Below are positions 1 to 7,869 of a stretch of 64,000 nucleotides of DNA, piece after piece. How positions within the stretch are numbered: position 1 is the stretch's first letter; the number at the start of each line of letters is the position of its first letter. The position numbers were made by a program, and so were the translations under genes. The stretch is from Ferruginibacter sp. GTDB lineage: Bacteria > Bacteroidota > Bacteroidia > Chitinophagales > Chitinophagaceae. The stretch spans positions 121,213 through 185,212 of the forward strand of contig NZ_JAQBNR010000016.1 of the NCBI RefSeq assembly GCF_028288465.1, written 5' to 3'. Below the pieces are notes generated by a model. The model had not been told where the DNA came from, made no database searches, and saw only the letters and a program-made list of their open reading frames with translations.

Positions 1-387
1 GTTACTCAATTATTACATAAGGTTGCTTTATCCTCTTCCATATCACTGGCAAAAGCGGTGGACAACGGCAACAACAACAAATATGTATATGGCACAAAAA
101 ATAACAAGGCAATCAACTACAGTTTATCAATTGGAAAATTAATGTTACCGAAGGAATACAGTAATTACCATCAGACAAATATAAACCTGATGGTAGAAAC
201 CTTAAGCCAGGTTAATACCGGATCAGGAAAATATTACCTGGATATTGCGCCTTCCATTCAATTGATATTTAACAGCGAAAGCAGGATAGATATAGGCTAT
301 AGAAAACAAGTAAGCAGCAGTTTATTAAGAACCGCACCAAATGGATTTTTTATCCGGCTGGAGCATAACTTTTTTAATGCTTTTTAA
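1..387 (+). CDS. C-terminal part of an outer-membrane beta-barrel-like protein (5' end outside window)
   Basis: The frame is open from base 1, so this is the 3' end of a longer gene; the GTG at 58 is only an internal codon. The visible 128 residues alternate polar and hydrophobic residues in short strand-like stretches, and the protein ends in an aromatic residue (NAF), as outer-membrane barrels often do. The last segments, around GYRKQ and FFIRLEHNFF, read like closing beta-strands. No catalytic motif is visible. A barrel or transporter-like outer-membrane protein is an inference from this pattern; the family cannot be named from this fragment. Confidence 0.45.
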   Translation, partial: VTQLLHKVALSSSISLAKAVDNGNNNKYVYGTKNNKAINYSLSIGKLMLPKEYSNYHQTNINLMVETLSQVNTGSGKYYLDIAPSIQLIFNSESRIDIGYRKQVSSSLLRTAPNGFFIRLEHNFFNAF

Positions 388-549
388 AATCAGCGTTTTA
401 CAATCCCTTCTTTCTATAACTAATCTAAAAGCATCTCTTCGGTAAAAGTAGTAAAAATGGATTGTCCGTTTTTGACATCATGCTGTCCTTTAAGGCGCTG
501 AAAGCCACAATACCTTTACATCATCAAATAGCAGGGAAATAAAAACAAC

Positions 550-744
550 ATGAAAAAAATCTTATTTGGATTACAGGCTGTCGGCTCCGTTGCTTTATTT
601 CTGAAATGTGTATCACTTGAAATAAAGCCGGGCACTGGGAGATTGCCTGGAAATATTGCGGTGCAAATTTCAAAACCCAATTCACATACCAACGGCAATC
701 TTGGAGTGTTCAATCATATAAATCAAATAAAACAAAATAAATAA
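550..744 (+). CDS. Small hypothetical protein, 64 aa
   Basis: The ORF starts MKKILFGL and has a short hydrophobic N-terminus that could be a weak signal or membrane segment, followed by a polar tail with no recognised motif. It ends one base before the next gene, which also starts with MKK, so the two could be cotranscribed. An antisense ORF of similar size exists, and nothing but the start context and the close spacing supports this one. It is not a family I recognise and it may not be expressed. Confidence 0.33.
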   Translation: MKKILFGLQAVGSVALFLKCVSLEIKPGTGRLPGNIAVQISKPNSHTNGNLGVFNHINQIKQNK

Positions 745-745
745 C

Positions 746-1102
746 ATGAAAAAGATATTAGTAATCGCGATAGTCTTATTGTATTCCCAGGCTTCAAATG
801 CCCAGCGGGACACATCTACGATTGAACAATATTGCCAGCTAATCGCTACTCAAAGACTATTGAGCAACAAAGTAACCATTGATATTGACTTTGGTGAAGA
901 GAAAAGTTTTTGGCGGGATACAAGGCTTAAAACTTATGGTGGAAAAATTAAAAAATTTAATACCATTATTGATGCCATGAATTATATGAGTAGAGACGGT
1001 TGGGTATTCATTAACGCCTATCCTGTTCGCATTGGTGAAAGTGAGCGGTATCATTTTGCTTTTAAAAAGCAATTCGCAAAATCTGAAATTCAGGACTACT
1101 AA
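746..1102 (+). CDS. Secreted hypothetical protein, 118 aa
   Basis: A clear signal peptide (MKKILVIAIVLLYSQASNA, cleavage near ANAQ) is followed by a compact domain of about 98 residues. The domain has an acidic stretch around DIDFGEEKSFW and a segment DAMNYMSRDGWVFINAY, which resembles the ending of small Bacteroidota proteins distantly like DUF4177 (a helix, then a tryptophan-containing strand). Export to the periplasm or cell surface is likely. The function is unknown. It directly follows the small ORF at 550-744 and is separated by 116 bases from the lipoprotein gene downstream. Confidence 0.7.
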   Translation: MKKILVIAIVLLYSQASNAQRDTSTIEQYCQLIATQRLLSNKVTIDIDFGEEKSFWRDTRLKTYGGKIKKFNTIIDAMNYMSRDGWVFINAYPVRIGESERYHFAFKKQFAKSEIQDY

Positions 1103-1218
1103 TTCAATACTTAGTCAGTAGAATGGCTGTCATTTTTTGCCGTCTGTTTTTGACGGCAGATTCTCCGAAAAAATATTAATTACAAGGCATTTTTTTGCCA
1201 TCAAAAACTATCATCATC

Positions 1219-2400
1219 ATGAAAATATTTAAAACTTCAGCTTTAGCAGTAAGCTTATTATTGTTAGCAGCAATATGCTTAAATGCTTGCGGACCTGTTC
1301 GCAATCTTACACATCCGCCAGCCCCCTGGCAGGGTGAACGTAATTTTGAGATCAAAAAGCTGGTTCATGATACGACAAAAAAAAATGTCTTCATCATAGC
1401 AGACTCCAGATTGACCGTACTGTTTGATATGTTGGCTCCATTCTATTTATTCAATGCAACTGAAAAAGCCAATGTGTATATCATTACAAAAGACAAAACG
1501 CCCATTTTAATAAAGCGGGACCTGTTTGTAGCACCACAATTAACTTTTGACGAAGCCGATGCTATGCAACTGCAGGCTGATGTTATTGTAATTCCGGCCT
1601 TATCAACAAGAGATGAGCAGCAGGATCCGGTAATCATCCATTGGATAAAAACCCATTTTACACCAACCACTAAAATGCTGGCCGTATGTGATGGCGCATC
1701 TACTGCAGCTGCCACCGGGCTCTACGATGGCAAACCATTAACCTGTCATGCATCTGACTTTACCGGTTTGAAAAAACACTTCAGTAAACCGGATTGGATA
1801 AAAGATGTTGCGGTTGCAAATAGCGGCAATCTTTACAGTACCGCGGGTGTATCCAATGCTGTGGAAGGCAGCCTTACGGTTATCAATGAATTGTTTGGCA
1901 GGGAAACAATGCAAACCGTTTTGACAAGTATCTCTTACCCCGGCAATGCAATAAAAACAGCACATACAAGTGTGGCACTCGGTGGCAGCAATATATTTAC
2001 TGTGGTTAAAAAAGTTATGTTTAGAAAGAACAGGAACATAGGTATGCTGCTCGACAATGGAATGAATGAATTTGAAATGGCAAGCATCATAGAGACCTAT
2101 GGCCGCACTTTCCCGGCATCGTTTACCACTTTCAATTTAAACGACTCTACTATCCATACAAAATATGGACTGACATTGATAAATACAGGTAAAGCCCGGT
2201 TAAAAGGATTGGATGAAGTGCACTTATTGAAATCCTCCTCATTTCCAAAAGTTGGCGGATCGATTTTTAACAATGCTAAAATAATCTGTTACGATACAGT
2301 CCAATCCCAATACCCGATTGATATTTGTTTGAAAAGAATCAATGAGCAATATGGAACCCGGTTCGGCGAATTTGTAAAAATATCGCTGGATTACAACTAA
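1219..2400 (+). CDS. DJ-1/PfpI-like domain lipoprotein
   Basis: I prefer the ATG at 1219 over the upstream in-frame start at 1195 because it places a normal lipoprotein signal at the N-terminus, with lipobox LNAC and the lipidated Cys at residue 24. The body (about residues 45-240) has the fold order of the DJ-1/PfpI glutamine-amidotransferase-like superfamily: a first strand KKNVFIIAD and a nucleophile elbow AVCDGAS with Cys about 157. A second stretch after residue 260 (NIGMLLDNGMNEFEMASII) looks like the start of another DJ-1-type unit. Members of this superfamily act as amidases, chaperones or glyoxalases, or as sensor domains of AraC regulators; the substrate is not predictable. Membrane anchoring is unusual for this fold. 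The protein is 393 aa. Confidence 0.75.
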   Translation: MKIFKTSALAVSLLLLAAICLNACGPVRNLTHPPAPWQGERNFEIKKLVHDTTKKNVFIIADSRLTVLFDMLAPFYLFNATEKANVYIITKDKTPILIKRDLFVAPQLTFDEADAMQLQADVIVIPALSTRDEQQDPVIIHWIKTHFTPTTKMLAVCDGASTAAATGLYDGKPLTCHASDFTGLKKHFSKPDWIKDVAVANSGNLYSTAGVSNAVEGSLTVINELFGRETMQTVLTSISYPGNAIKTAHTSVALGGSNIFTVVKKVMFRKNRNIGMLLDNGMNEFEMASIIETYGRTFPASFTTFNLNDSTIHTKYGLTLINTGKARLKGLDEVHLLKSSSFPKVGGSIFNNAKIICYDTVQSQYPIDICLKRINEQYGTRFGEFVKISLDYN

Positions 2401-2467
2401 TAAGTTAACGCAAAAATAAAATCAATAAAAAGAATATAATCACTAACGATAAACTTAAATAAAGGTT

Positions 2468-2893
2468 ATGAAAAAACTACACACAGTTATCTTTTTGACT
2501 TTACTGTCACTATTTTCACAGGCATTTATGGAGATGAAAAATATTTCTCCCAATGAAATTATCGGGATATACTGGTCGCCTAAAAAAGATGCAAAAATTG
2601 AAATTTATATAAAGGGGCAGCAATACTTTGGGAAATTTATATGGCTGGCAACACCCAAAAAGGACACTAAAAACCCGGCAAAAGAATTACAAAGCAGGGA
2701 TGTGCTGGGATTGGAATTGTTAACTAAGTTTTCTTACAATAACGGGGTATACAGTGGCGGTGAAATATATGATCCGGAAACTGGTAAAACGTACTCCTGC
2801 AAAATGAACCTGGAAGGCGATAAACTTAAAGTAAGAGGATATGTTGGCATTTCTCTGTTTGGCCGCACTGAATATTTTGAAAGAATAAAATAA
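2468..2893 (+). CDS. DUF2147-like secreted protein, 141 aa
   Basis: An N-terminal signal peptide (about residues 1-19) precedes a single domain. The domain contains the typical DUF2147 pattern: a start like IIGIYWSPKKDAKIEIY, a central GGEIYDPETGKTYSCKM, and a final LKVRGYVGISLFGRTEYFER. DUF2147 proteins are small periplasmic proteins of unknown function, common in Bacteroidota and Proteobacteria. The length fits the family. The ATG is well supported by the signal peptide. It sits 67 bases after the DJ-1-like lipoprotein and 28 bases before a small membrane protein gene, which suggests one transcript. Confidence 0.82.
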   Translation: MKKLHTVIFLTLLSLFSQAFMEMKNISPNEIIGIYWSPKKDAKIEIYIKGQQYFGKFIWLATPKKDTKNPAKELQSRDVLGLELLTKFSYNNGVYSGGEIYDPETGKTYSCKMNLEGDKLKVRGYVGISLFGRTEYFERIK

Positions 2894-2921
2894 AAACATT
2901 GACATATTAAACGACAAAACA

Positions 2922-3323
2922 ATGGCTGCAACAATCATCGGAATTTCTTCGGGGCTTTTAATAATATTATTGATTGGTCTTTTAAAACAACTGGATAAAA
3001 AGATAATTTATGGCATGGCACTTGCAGGAATTGGATTTCTCTACGTTGGCTTTGCCTGGACGAATTTGCAGGCACTCGTTGTAAATTGTGCGCAGGCAAT
3101 CCTGTTCTTGTTCCTGGCCTATTATGGAATTAAAAAGAGCCTCAACTTTTTGGCTGCAGGGTATTTCCTGCATGGCTGCTGGGATATTGCATACCACTAT
3201 TTTCAGGACCCCGGATTAATTCCCCCGCACTACGATTTATTTTGTTCCTCGCTCGACTTTACCATTGCTGTATACCTTTTGATTCTTAACAAGCGAAACT
3301 TGAAAATGAAGGCACATAATTAA
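2922..3323 (+). CDS. Four-helix membrane protein, DUF6010-like
   Basis: The protein is 133 aa with four hydrophobic helices. The conserved-looking motif LHGCWDIAYHYF between helices 3 and 4 resembles the HGxWDxxHH signature I associate with DUF6010 proteins. No enzymatic role is known for that family; the clustered His/Trp/Asp residues could bind a metal or proton, but that is speculation. The ATG at 2922 has an ordinary AT-rich leader. It lies 12 bases upstream of the CxxC-AraC regulator, so it is probably cotranscribed with it. Confidence 0.6.
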   Translation: MAATIIGISSGLLIILLIGLLKQLDKKIIYGMALAGIGFLYVGFAWTNLQALVVNCAQAILFLFLAYYGIKKSLNFLAAGYFLHGCWDIAYHYFQDPGLIPPHYDLFCSSLDFTIAVYLLILNKRNLKMKAHN

Positions 3324-3335
3324 AATAGCATCGTT

Positions 3336-3911
3336 ATGACTTCAACAACATTACTTATTAAAAACATGGTATGTCATCGCTGCATACTTGCGGTGGAGGA
3401 CATTTTAAAAAAGGAATCAATCCCCTTTCAAAATGTAAATTTTGGTGAGATCAATTTGGTGGAAAACCTATCGCCGGACCAACAGGAGCGGCTGGTAAAT
3501 AAGCTGGATAAAATTGGCTTTGAACTGATTGACAATTATACCGGCGGACTCATTGAAAAAATTAAGCAGGTTGTAATTAAACGGGCCCGGAATGAAGTTG
3601 ACGAAAGGGAAAGTAAAATAAAACTGTCACATTATCTTACCGGAAAAGTGAGTCATGAATACACTTACCTGAGCAGTTTATTTTCTTCTGTTGAAGGAAG
3701 AACTATTGAAAATTATTTTATTGAACAGCGGATTGAAAAAGCCAAAGAGCTATTAATTTACGGGCAACTGACTTTATCGCAAATTGCCTTTGATCTTGAG
3801 TACAGCAGTACGGCACATCTCTCCTCCCAATTTAAAAAAATAACCGGGCTAACGCCTACTTACTTTAAAGAGATTGGTATTGCAAAGCGTAAATCGCTGG
3901 ATAAAATTTAA
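3336..3911 (+). CDS. AraC-family regulator with N-terminal heavy-metal-associated-like domain
   Basis: Residues 1-65 resemble an HMA/ferredoxin-like metal-binding domain with the sequence NMVCHRC (Cys13 and Cys16, a CxxC site). Residues about 95-190 form an AraC-type double helix-turn-helix, including LTLSQIAFDLEYSSTAHLSSQFKK and the ending GLTPTYFKE. The protein is 191 aa, short because the HMA-like domain replaces the usual sugar-sensing domain. Related Bacteroidota regulators of this architecture are often found beside metal-homeostasis genes. The next gene is a cysteine-rich metallothionein-like peptide, which makes metal-responsive control of that peptide plausible. The sensing metal cannot be read from the sequence. 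Confidence 0.82.
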   Translation: MTSTTLLIKNMVCHRCILAVEDILKKESIPFQNVNFGEINLVENLSPDQQERLVNKLDKIGFELIDNYTGGLIEKIKQVVIKRARNEVDERESKIKLSHYLTGKVSHEYTYLSSLFSSVEGRTIENYFIEQRIEKAKELLIYGQLTLSQIAFDLEYSSTAHLSSQFKKITGLTPTYFKEIGIAKRKSLDKI

Positions 3912-3919
3912 ACCCAAAA

Positions 3920-3927
3920 TTGTACAA
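3920..3927. promoter_or_regulatory. Short palindrome, possible operator
   Basis: The perfect 8-base palindrome TTGTACAA lies 8 bases after the regulator stop codon and about 45 bases upstream of the -7-like element of the cysteine-rich peptide gene. Its position suits an operator for the adjacent regulator, but AraC proteins usually bind direct repeats, so the role is tentative. Confidence 0.25.
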
Positions 3928-3970
3928 CGTTTACCCAAAGTAATGTAACAACCACCCCTCTTTCTCCAAC

Positions 3971-3978
3971 TACTTTTG
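3971..3978 (+). promoter_or_regulatory. Bacteroidota-type -7 element (TACTTTTG)
   Basis: TACTTTTG fits the Bacteroidota consensus TAnnTTTG exactly and lies 31 bases before the ATG of the metallothionein-like gene. No convincing -33 TTG is visible, which could mean activator dependence. Confidence 0.4.
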
Positions 3979-4009
3979 TGATATCAAATAAAAATTAAAA
4001 AATAAAAAC

Positions 4010-4126
4010 ATGAAATCAACGACAACAAAAAACCAGGGCGCACAAAATGTAAAATGCAGTAACCCAAACTGCGACTGTCTTAACTGCAACTGCGGTGCTG
4101 ACTGTACTTGTGCAAATTGTAAGTAA
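4010..4126 (+). CDS. Metallothionein-like cysteine-rich peptide, 38 aa
   Basis: This short ORF encodes 38 residues with eight cysteines at positions 16, 21, 23, 26, 28, 32, 34 and 37, giving C-x4-C-x-C-x2-C-x-C-x3-C-x-C-x2-C. The spacing, with three CxC pairs and no aromatic residues or histidines, is what thiolate metal-cluster proteins look like. The polar N-terminus (MKSTTTKNQGAQNV) has no export signal, so the peptide should be cytoplasmic. It has its own promoter-like element at 3971 and a strong terminator at 4151, and it follows the CxxC-AraC regulator. The role inferred is binding soft metals (Cu(I), Zn, Cd). I cannot assign it to a named metallothionein family. Confidence 0.75.
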   Translation: MKSTTTKNQGAQNVKCSNPNCDCLNCNCGADCTCANCK

Positions 4127-4150
4127 GTTAATCCTGTTGAAGCAACCTCC

Positions 4151-4179
4151 AGCCGTTCCTTATAGGGGCGGCTTTTTTT
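4151..4179 (+). terminator. Intrinsic terminator after the cysteine-rich peptide gene
   Basis: A 9-bp stem (AGCCGTTCC / GGGGCGGCT, with two G-U pairs) and a TTATA loop are followed by a run of seven T. It sits 24 bases after the stop codon, which supports the short gene being a real transcription unit. Confidence 0.8.
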
Positions 4180-4312
4180 ATGTCTGTTTATGACAGAAGT
4201 TTGTCTTCCCGGATTATCCCATTACGGATAACTTTATGTTCAGAGCACCTGTAAAAATCAAAATAAGTTCAGACATAAATGGCTCACCAAATAAATACTT
4301 ATACCACGATAG

Positions 4313-4505
4313 ATGAATGGTCAAAGTAAGGCAGCTGCAAAATGCATATAATTTAGCGTGACAAAAGTATTTTCTGATGCCGGGGTAAATTTTGACTTGC
4401 ATAATTCCGAAAAGTTTTTTGATTAAATGGAAGGAAAATTCCCATACAGAGGAACTTGAAAAAGATCTGAATAACCTGGGATTTAAATGTGAAATTTTAA
4501 ATTAA
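4313..4505 (+). pseudogene. Decayed small CxxC/HMA-like domain gene
   Basis: From the ATG at 4313 the frame reads MNGQSKAAAKCI, meets a TAA at 4349-4351, then continues as FSVTKVFSDAGVNFDLHNSEKF. At a run of six T a one-base shift restores a tail IKWKENSHTEELEKDLNNL, then GFKCEILN, ending at 4505. The reconstructed tail resembles the C-terminal half of the metal-binding-like domain of the regulator at 3336 (both have a DKIGFEL/NNLGFKCEI-type ending). An old HMA-like gene is inferred; the family call is tentative, but the two-frame continuity suggests a decayed coding region. Confidence 0.42.
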
Positions 4506-4546
4506 CTTGACACAGGTTAGCTGTAGCAGGGTTAAAATATAAATGA

Positions 4547-6070
4547 ATGAAAAAGAAAATAAACATCTTAATACTCTTTGTAATTGCGAAATTGCTGCTG
4601 CAATACATGGTAGTGGGCCAGGAATATGAGTTGCACAGGGACGAGTTTTTACATCTTGACCAGGCAAAACATTTGGCCTGGGGATATACCTCGGTACCTC
4701 CTGTTACAAGCTGGATTTCCAGCATCATCATCTTTTTAGGCAACTCCCTTTTTTGGGTTAGATTTTTTCCTGCTTTATTTGGTGCGCTGACAATAGTAGT
4801 TGTCTGGAAAACCATTGAAGCATTGAACGGAAATCTTTTTGCATTGATATCAGGCGCCACCTGCGTATTATTTTCCGCTCTTCTGCGATTGAACTTATTA
4901 TATCATCCCAATTCGCTGGATGTACTTTGCTGGACCACCTTTTGCTTTGTTCTAGTGAAATACTCCAATGATGAACATCCGAAATGGTTTTACATAGCAA
5001 TGACTGTGTTTGCTATCGGTTTTTTAAATAAATATAATATTGTCTTTTTGCTGGCAGGACTTGTGCCCGCTCTCATACTAACAAGGCGCCCGGTTTTTAC
5101 CAATAAACATTTTTACCTTTCAATTTTACCTGGCCTCGCATTGATTTCACCCAATCTTGCATGGCAGTATAACAACCACTTTCCTGTATTTCACCATTTG
5201 GAACAGTTGGCTAAAACACAGTTGGTTAATGTAAACAGGTGGAGTTTTTTAAAAGATCAGTTGCTATTTTTTATCGGCTCATTGTTGGTGATTTTTTCAG
5301 CACTGTATGCACTGTTATTTTACCCGCCGTTCAAAAAATACAGGTTTTTCTTTTGGACACTGTGCTTTACGCTGGCAATTTTTACTTACCTGAAAGCAAA
5401 AAGCTACTATGCCATCGGATTATATCCAGTTTACATAGCTTTTGGTTCCGTTTACCTCGAAAGGACTTTACAACCTGGCTGGAAAAAATACTTAAAGCCC
5501 CTTGTAATAGCCCTGCCATTATTATTTTTCATCCCTCTATACAAAATAATATTTCCAAATAAAAGCCCCGCCTATATTGCAGGTCATCCAGGAGCATATA
5601 AAAATTGGGGCTTATTACGCTGGGAAGACGGCAAAGACCATTCCCTGCCACAGGACTTTGCAGACATGCTTGGCTGGAAAGAGCTGGCGCACAAGATTGA
5701 CTCAATTGATTCAACGCTTCCGGAGCGTGAACACACGCTCATTCTTTGTGACAATTATGGCCAGGCCGGGGCTATCAATTACTATACAAAAAATAAAAAC
5801 AACAGGGCCGTTTCTTTTAATGCAGATTATATCAACTGGTTTGTACTGGATACAAAATTTGTTAATCTGATAAGGGTAAAAACAGTGGAGGGCGTAGGCA
5901 GTGAACTCAAAAAATCAAGTCCTTTTTTTGACACTGCGTATGTAGCAGGGGCAATAACAAATTCTTTTGCCAGGGAATATGGAACAACCATATTTGTTTT
6001 TATAAAGGCTAAGATTGATATCAATAAAAGAATACAGAACGAAATTGATGAAGTGAAAAACGATCGCTGA
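4547..6070 (+). CDS. GT39-type (ArnT/PMT-like) membrane glycosyltransferase
   Basis: The protein is 507 aa with about 10 transmembrane helices in the first 340 residues. The first periplasmic loop carries HRDEFLHLDQAKHLAWGY, matching the YRDELYYL-type segment of GT39/dolichyl-phosphate-mannose-transferase-like enzymes, where the acidic residue takes part in catalysis. The C-terminal 150 residues form a soluble periplasmic domain. Such enzymes transfer a sugar from a polyprenyl-phosphate donor to lipids or proteins on the outer face of the inner membrane. The donor and acceptor here are unknown. It stands alone, with the nearest gene 198 bases downstream. Confidence 0.85.
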   Translation: MKKKINILILFVIAKLLLQYMVVGQEYELHRDEFLHLDQAKHLAWGYTSVPPVTSWISSIIIFLGNSLFWVRFFPALFGALTIVVVWKTIEALNGNLFALISGATCVLFSALLRLNLLYHPNSLDVLCWTTFCFVLVKYSNDEHPKWFYIAMTVFAIGFLNKYNIVFLLAGLVPALILTRRPVFTNKHFYLSILPGLALISPNLAWQYNNHFPVFHHLEQLAKTQLVNVNRWSFLKDQLLFFIGSLLVIFSALYALLFYPPFKKYRFFFWTLCFTLAIFTYLKAKSYYAIGLYPVYIAFGSVYLERTLQPGWKKYLKPLVIALPLLFFIPLYKIIFPNKSPAYIAGHPGAYKNWGLLRWEDGKDHSLPQDFADMLGWKELAHKIDSIDSTLPEREHTLILCDNYGQAGAINYYTKNKNNRAVSFNADYINWFVLDTKFVNLIRVKTVEGVGSELKKSSPFFDTAYVAGAITNSFAREYGTTIFVFIKAKIDINKRIQNEIDEVKNDR

Positions 6071-6268
6071 TATGGCTAAAGCTGCAAAGGAAAGCCATGG
6101 ATTCGGGTTCAATTTGCTACACGGTTGGCAGCTTAAATATTTATCCGGTAATTTTAAAATATCCGTGAAACTGAAAGCAATTTAACTGTCTGTAATTGAC
6201 ACCATCTTGTCCGGCTCTCAGCAAAACATCGCTTTACCTTTATTAAATAATTTAAAGAACAAAATAAT

Positions 6269-7183
6269 ATGCAAAAGGTAGCCTTTATCATCCCTCCTGC
6301 GGTCGAACTGCTGGACCTTGCCGGTCCTGTCCAGGTTTTTACAGAAGCTAAATTTTATGGTTTCGAAATAGAAATGGAATTTTATCAGTACAGCGAGGAA
6401 CCCGTTAGCACGGCCGGCCTTGGATTTGGTAAAATTGAAAATTATAAAAAAGCAAAATTAAAAGAAGGAGATTTTGTTTTTGTACCCGGCATGGACAACG
6501 ACTATATTAACAGTATTCCATTTAAAGCCGAAAGGGCATTCTTTAACTGGCTGAAAGAATGTTCGGAAAAGAAAGTAATTGTATGTTCAATTTGCAACGG
6601 TGCTTTTGCGTTGGGGCATGCAGGACTGCTGAAAGATACCGAATGTACCACGCACTGGAGAAGAGTGAAGGCCTTACAAACACAGTTTCCACAGGCAAAA
6701 GTAGTTGAAGATATCCTATACATAAAAAGCAACAATGTTTACACAAGCGCAGGTATCAGTGCCGGTATTGACCTGGCATTAGCCATTCTTGAAGATTTAA
6801 AAGGTGCACTGTTTACGCATAAAGTTGCCCGTGGACTGGTTGTTTATCACAGAAGGAGCGGCAGGCATAAGCAACAAAGCATATACCTCGACTACAGGAA
6901 TCACATCAATCCCCAGGTACATGAGGTGCAGGATCACCTGATTGATAATCTTTCCAAAGAGAACAGTATTGAATCCCTGGCGTCGCTGGTGGGTATGAGT
7001 CCAAGAAATCTGAGCAGGGTGTTTAAAGAAAAAACGGGCTCTACGGTATTGGAATATTTAACACTGCTACGAAAAGAGTATGCTAATACAATGCTGAATA
7101 ATCCTGATTATACTATTGAATATATCGCCTCCCAGTGCGGCTTTAAAACAGCAAGACAATTACAGCGAATCTTAAAAAACTGA
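6269..7183 (+). CDS. GlxA/FtrA-type transcriptional regulator (DJ-1/PfpI domain + AraC HTH)
   Basis: Residues 1-175 form a DJ-1/PfpI-like domain beginning KVAFIIPPAVELLDLAGPVQVF, with nucleophile-elbow cysteine in CSICNGAF. Residues about 215-304 are an AraC double helix-turn-helix (SIESLASLVGMSPRNLSRVFKE and DYTIEYIASQCGF). At 304 aa the length is typical for this regulator class. These proteins respond to small metabolites such as arginine, carnitine or aldehydes through the DJ-1 domain, although catalysis is usually lost. The target is unknown; no operon partner is adjacent. It differs from the DJ-1-like lipoprotein at 1219, which has no DNA-binding domain. Confidence 0.9.
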   Translation: MQKVAFIIPPAVELLDLAGPVQVFTEAKFYGFEIEMEFYQYSEEPVSTAGLGFGKIENYKKAKLKEGDFVFVPGMDNDYINSIPFKAERAFFNWLKECSEKKVIVCSICNGAFALGHAGLLKDTECTTHWRRVKALQTQFPQAKVVEDILYIKSNNVYTSAGISAGIDLALAILEDLKGALFTHKVARGLVVYHRRSGRHKQQSIYLDYRNHINPQVHEVQDHLIDNLSKENSIESLASLVGMSPRNLSRVFKEKTGSTVLEYLTLLRKEYANTMLNNPDYTIEYIASQCGFKTARQLQRILKN

Positions 7184-7286
7184 GGCAGCCCCGGTTGCTG
7201 ATTAATTAGAGTTAAATCCTGCTCCTGGTTAAAACAACTTTTCTTACAGGCGAGAATCAGGACTGGAAGATTCATTACCTTACTTT

Positions 7287-7750
7287 TTATTGCTGATAAA
7301 AATTTACTGCATTGTCATTTGTATAAACAACGCCCAGTATTATTTGCTCATGCTGCCTATTGTCAAAAGCTTTATTAATGATCAGTTAAAGTAATTTGGT
7401 ACCGACTCCCTGACTTGCATATTGTGTCTTAACAGACACGTGTGCAATCTCTTCCCGATGGTCTGTTTCAATCGTGGCACTTTTATAAAACCACAAATAC
7501 CAACAATTCTTTCACCTGAAGAAAAAGCGCCAAAGGCCGTTTTTAAATCAACTACGATCCGTGTTTTTGAAAATGTAAGGTGGGCCTTTTTCAGGCGTGC
7601 TTCCGGTGGATGAGCAAGTATATTGTCACGGTTGCCTGCTGGACGGGTTTTGACAAATCTTGTTGCAACTATTTTAACCAGGCTGTGCACAATGTTCTGC
7701 CTTGCAAAGCAACCTTTTTTTAGTCTATACCTATGCCGGCGAAACTGCAA
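7287..7750 (-). pseudogene. GNAT acetyltransferase pseudogene
   Basis: On the minus strand the frame from 7750 reads a diverged N-terminal half ending AFGAFSSGERIVGICGFIKV. A one-base shift near 7490 then gives ATIETDHREEIAHVSVKTQY and ASQGVGTKLL, a clear GNAT acetyl-CoA-binding motif A (QGVGT). A TAA follows, and in the same frame the text continues LIINKAFDNRQHEQIILGVV, then YTNDNAVNFYQQ before a second stop at 7287-7289. That continuation is the usual motif B (LGVVYTNDNAVNFY). One frameshift and one internal stop therefore break a single acetyltransferase gene, and the end is also missing. Substrate unknown. Confidence 0.75.
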
Positions 7751-7869
7751 AAAGTTGCCGTTTAAAAAATTGCCCGGGTAATTTTATTGATCCAGGCTGC
7801 ATGGCTTAAAAATTACAATTACTGAAAAATTAGTTCTGCTATTTTCTGACTGCTATAATAATTCTTACT

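Noticed and set aside
516..713. Minus-strand ORF of 65 codons opposite the small ORF at 550
   Set aside because: It lacks any signal or domain and mirrors the plus-strand ORF; composition fits a shadow frame.
4214..4402. Minus-strand 62-codon ORF after the cysteine-rich gene
   Set aside because: No family-like sequence; it overlaps a plus-strand coding remnant that continues in two frames.
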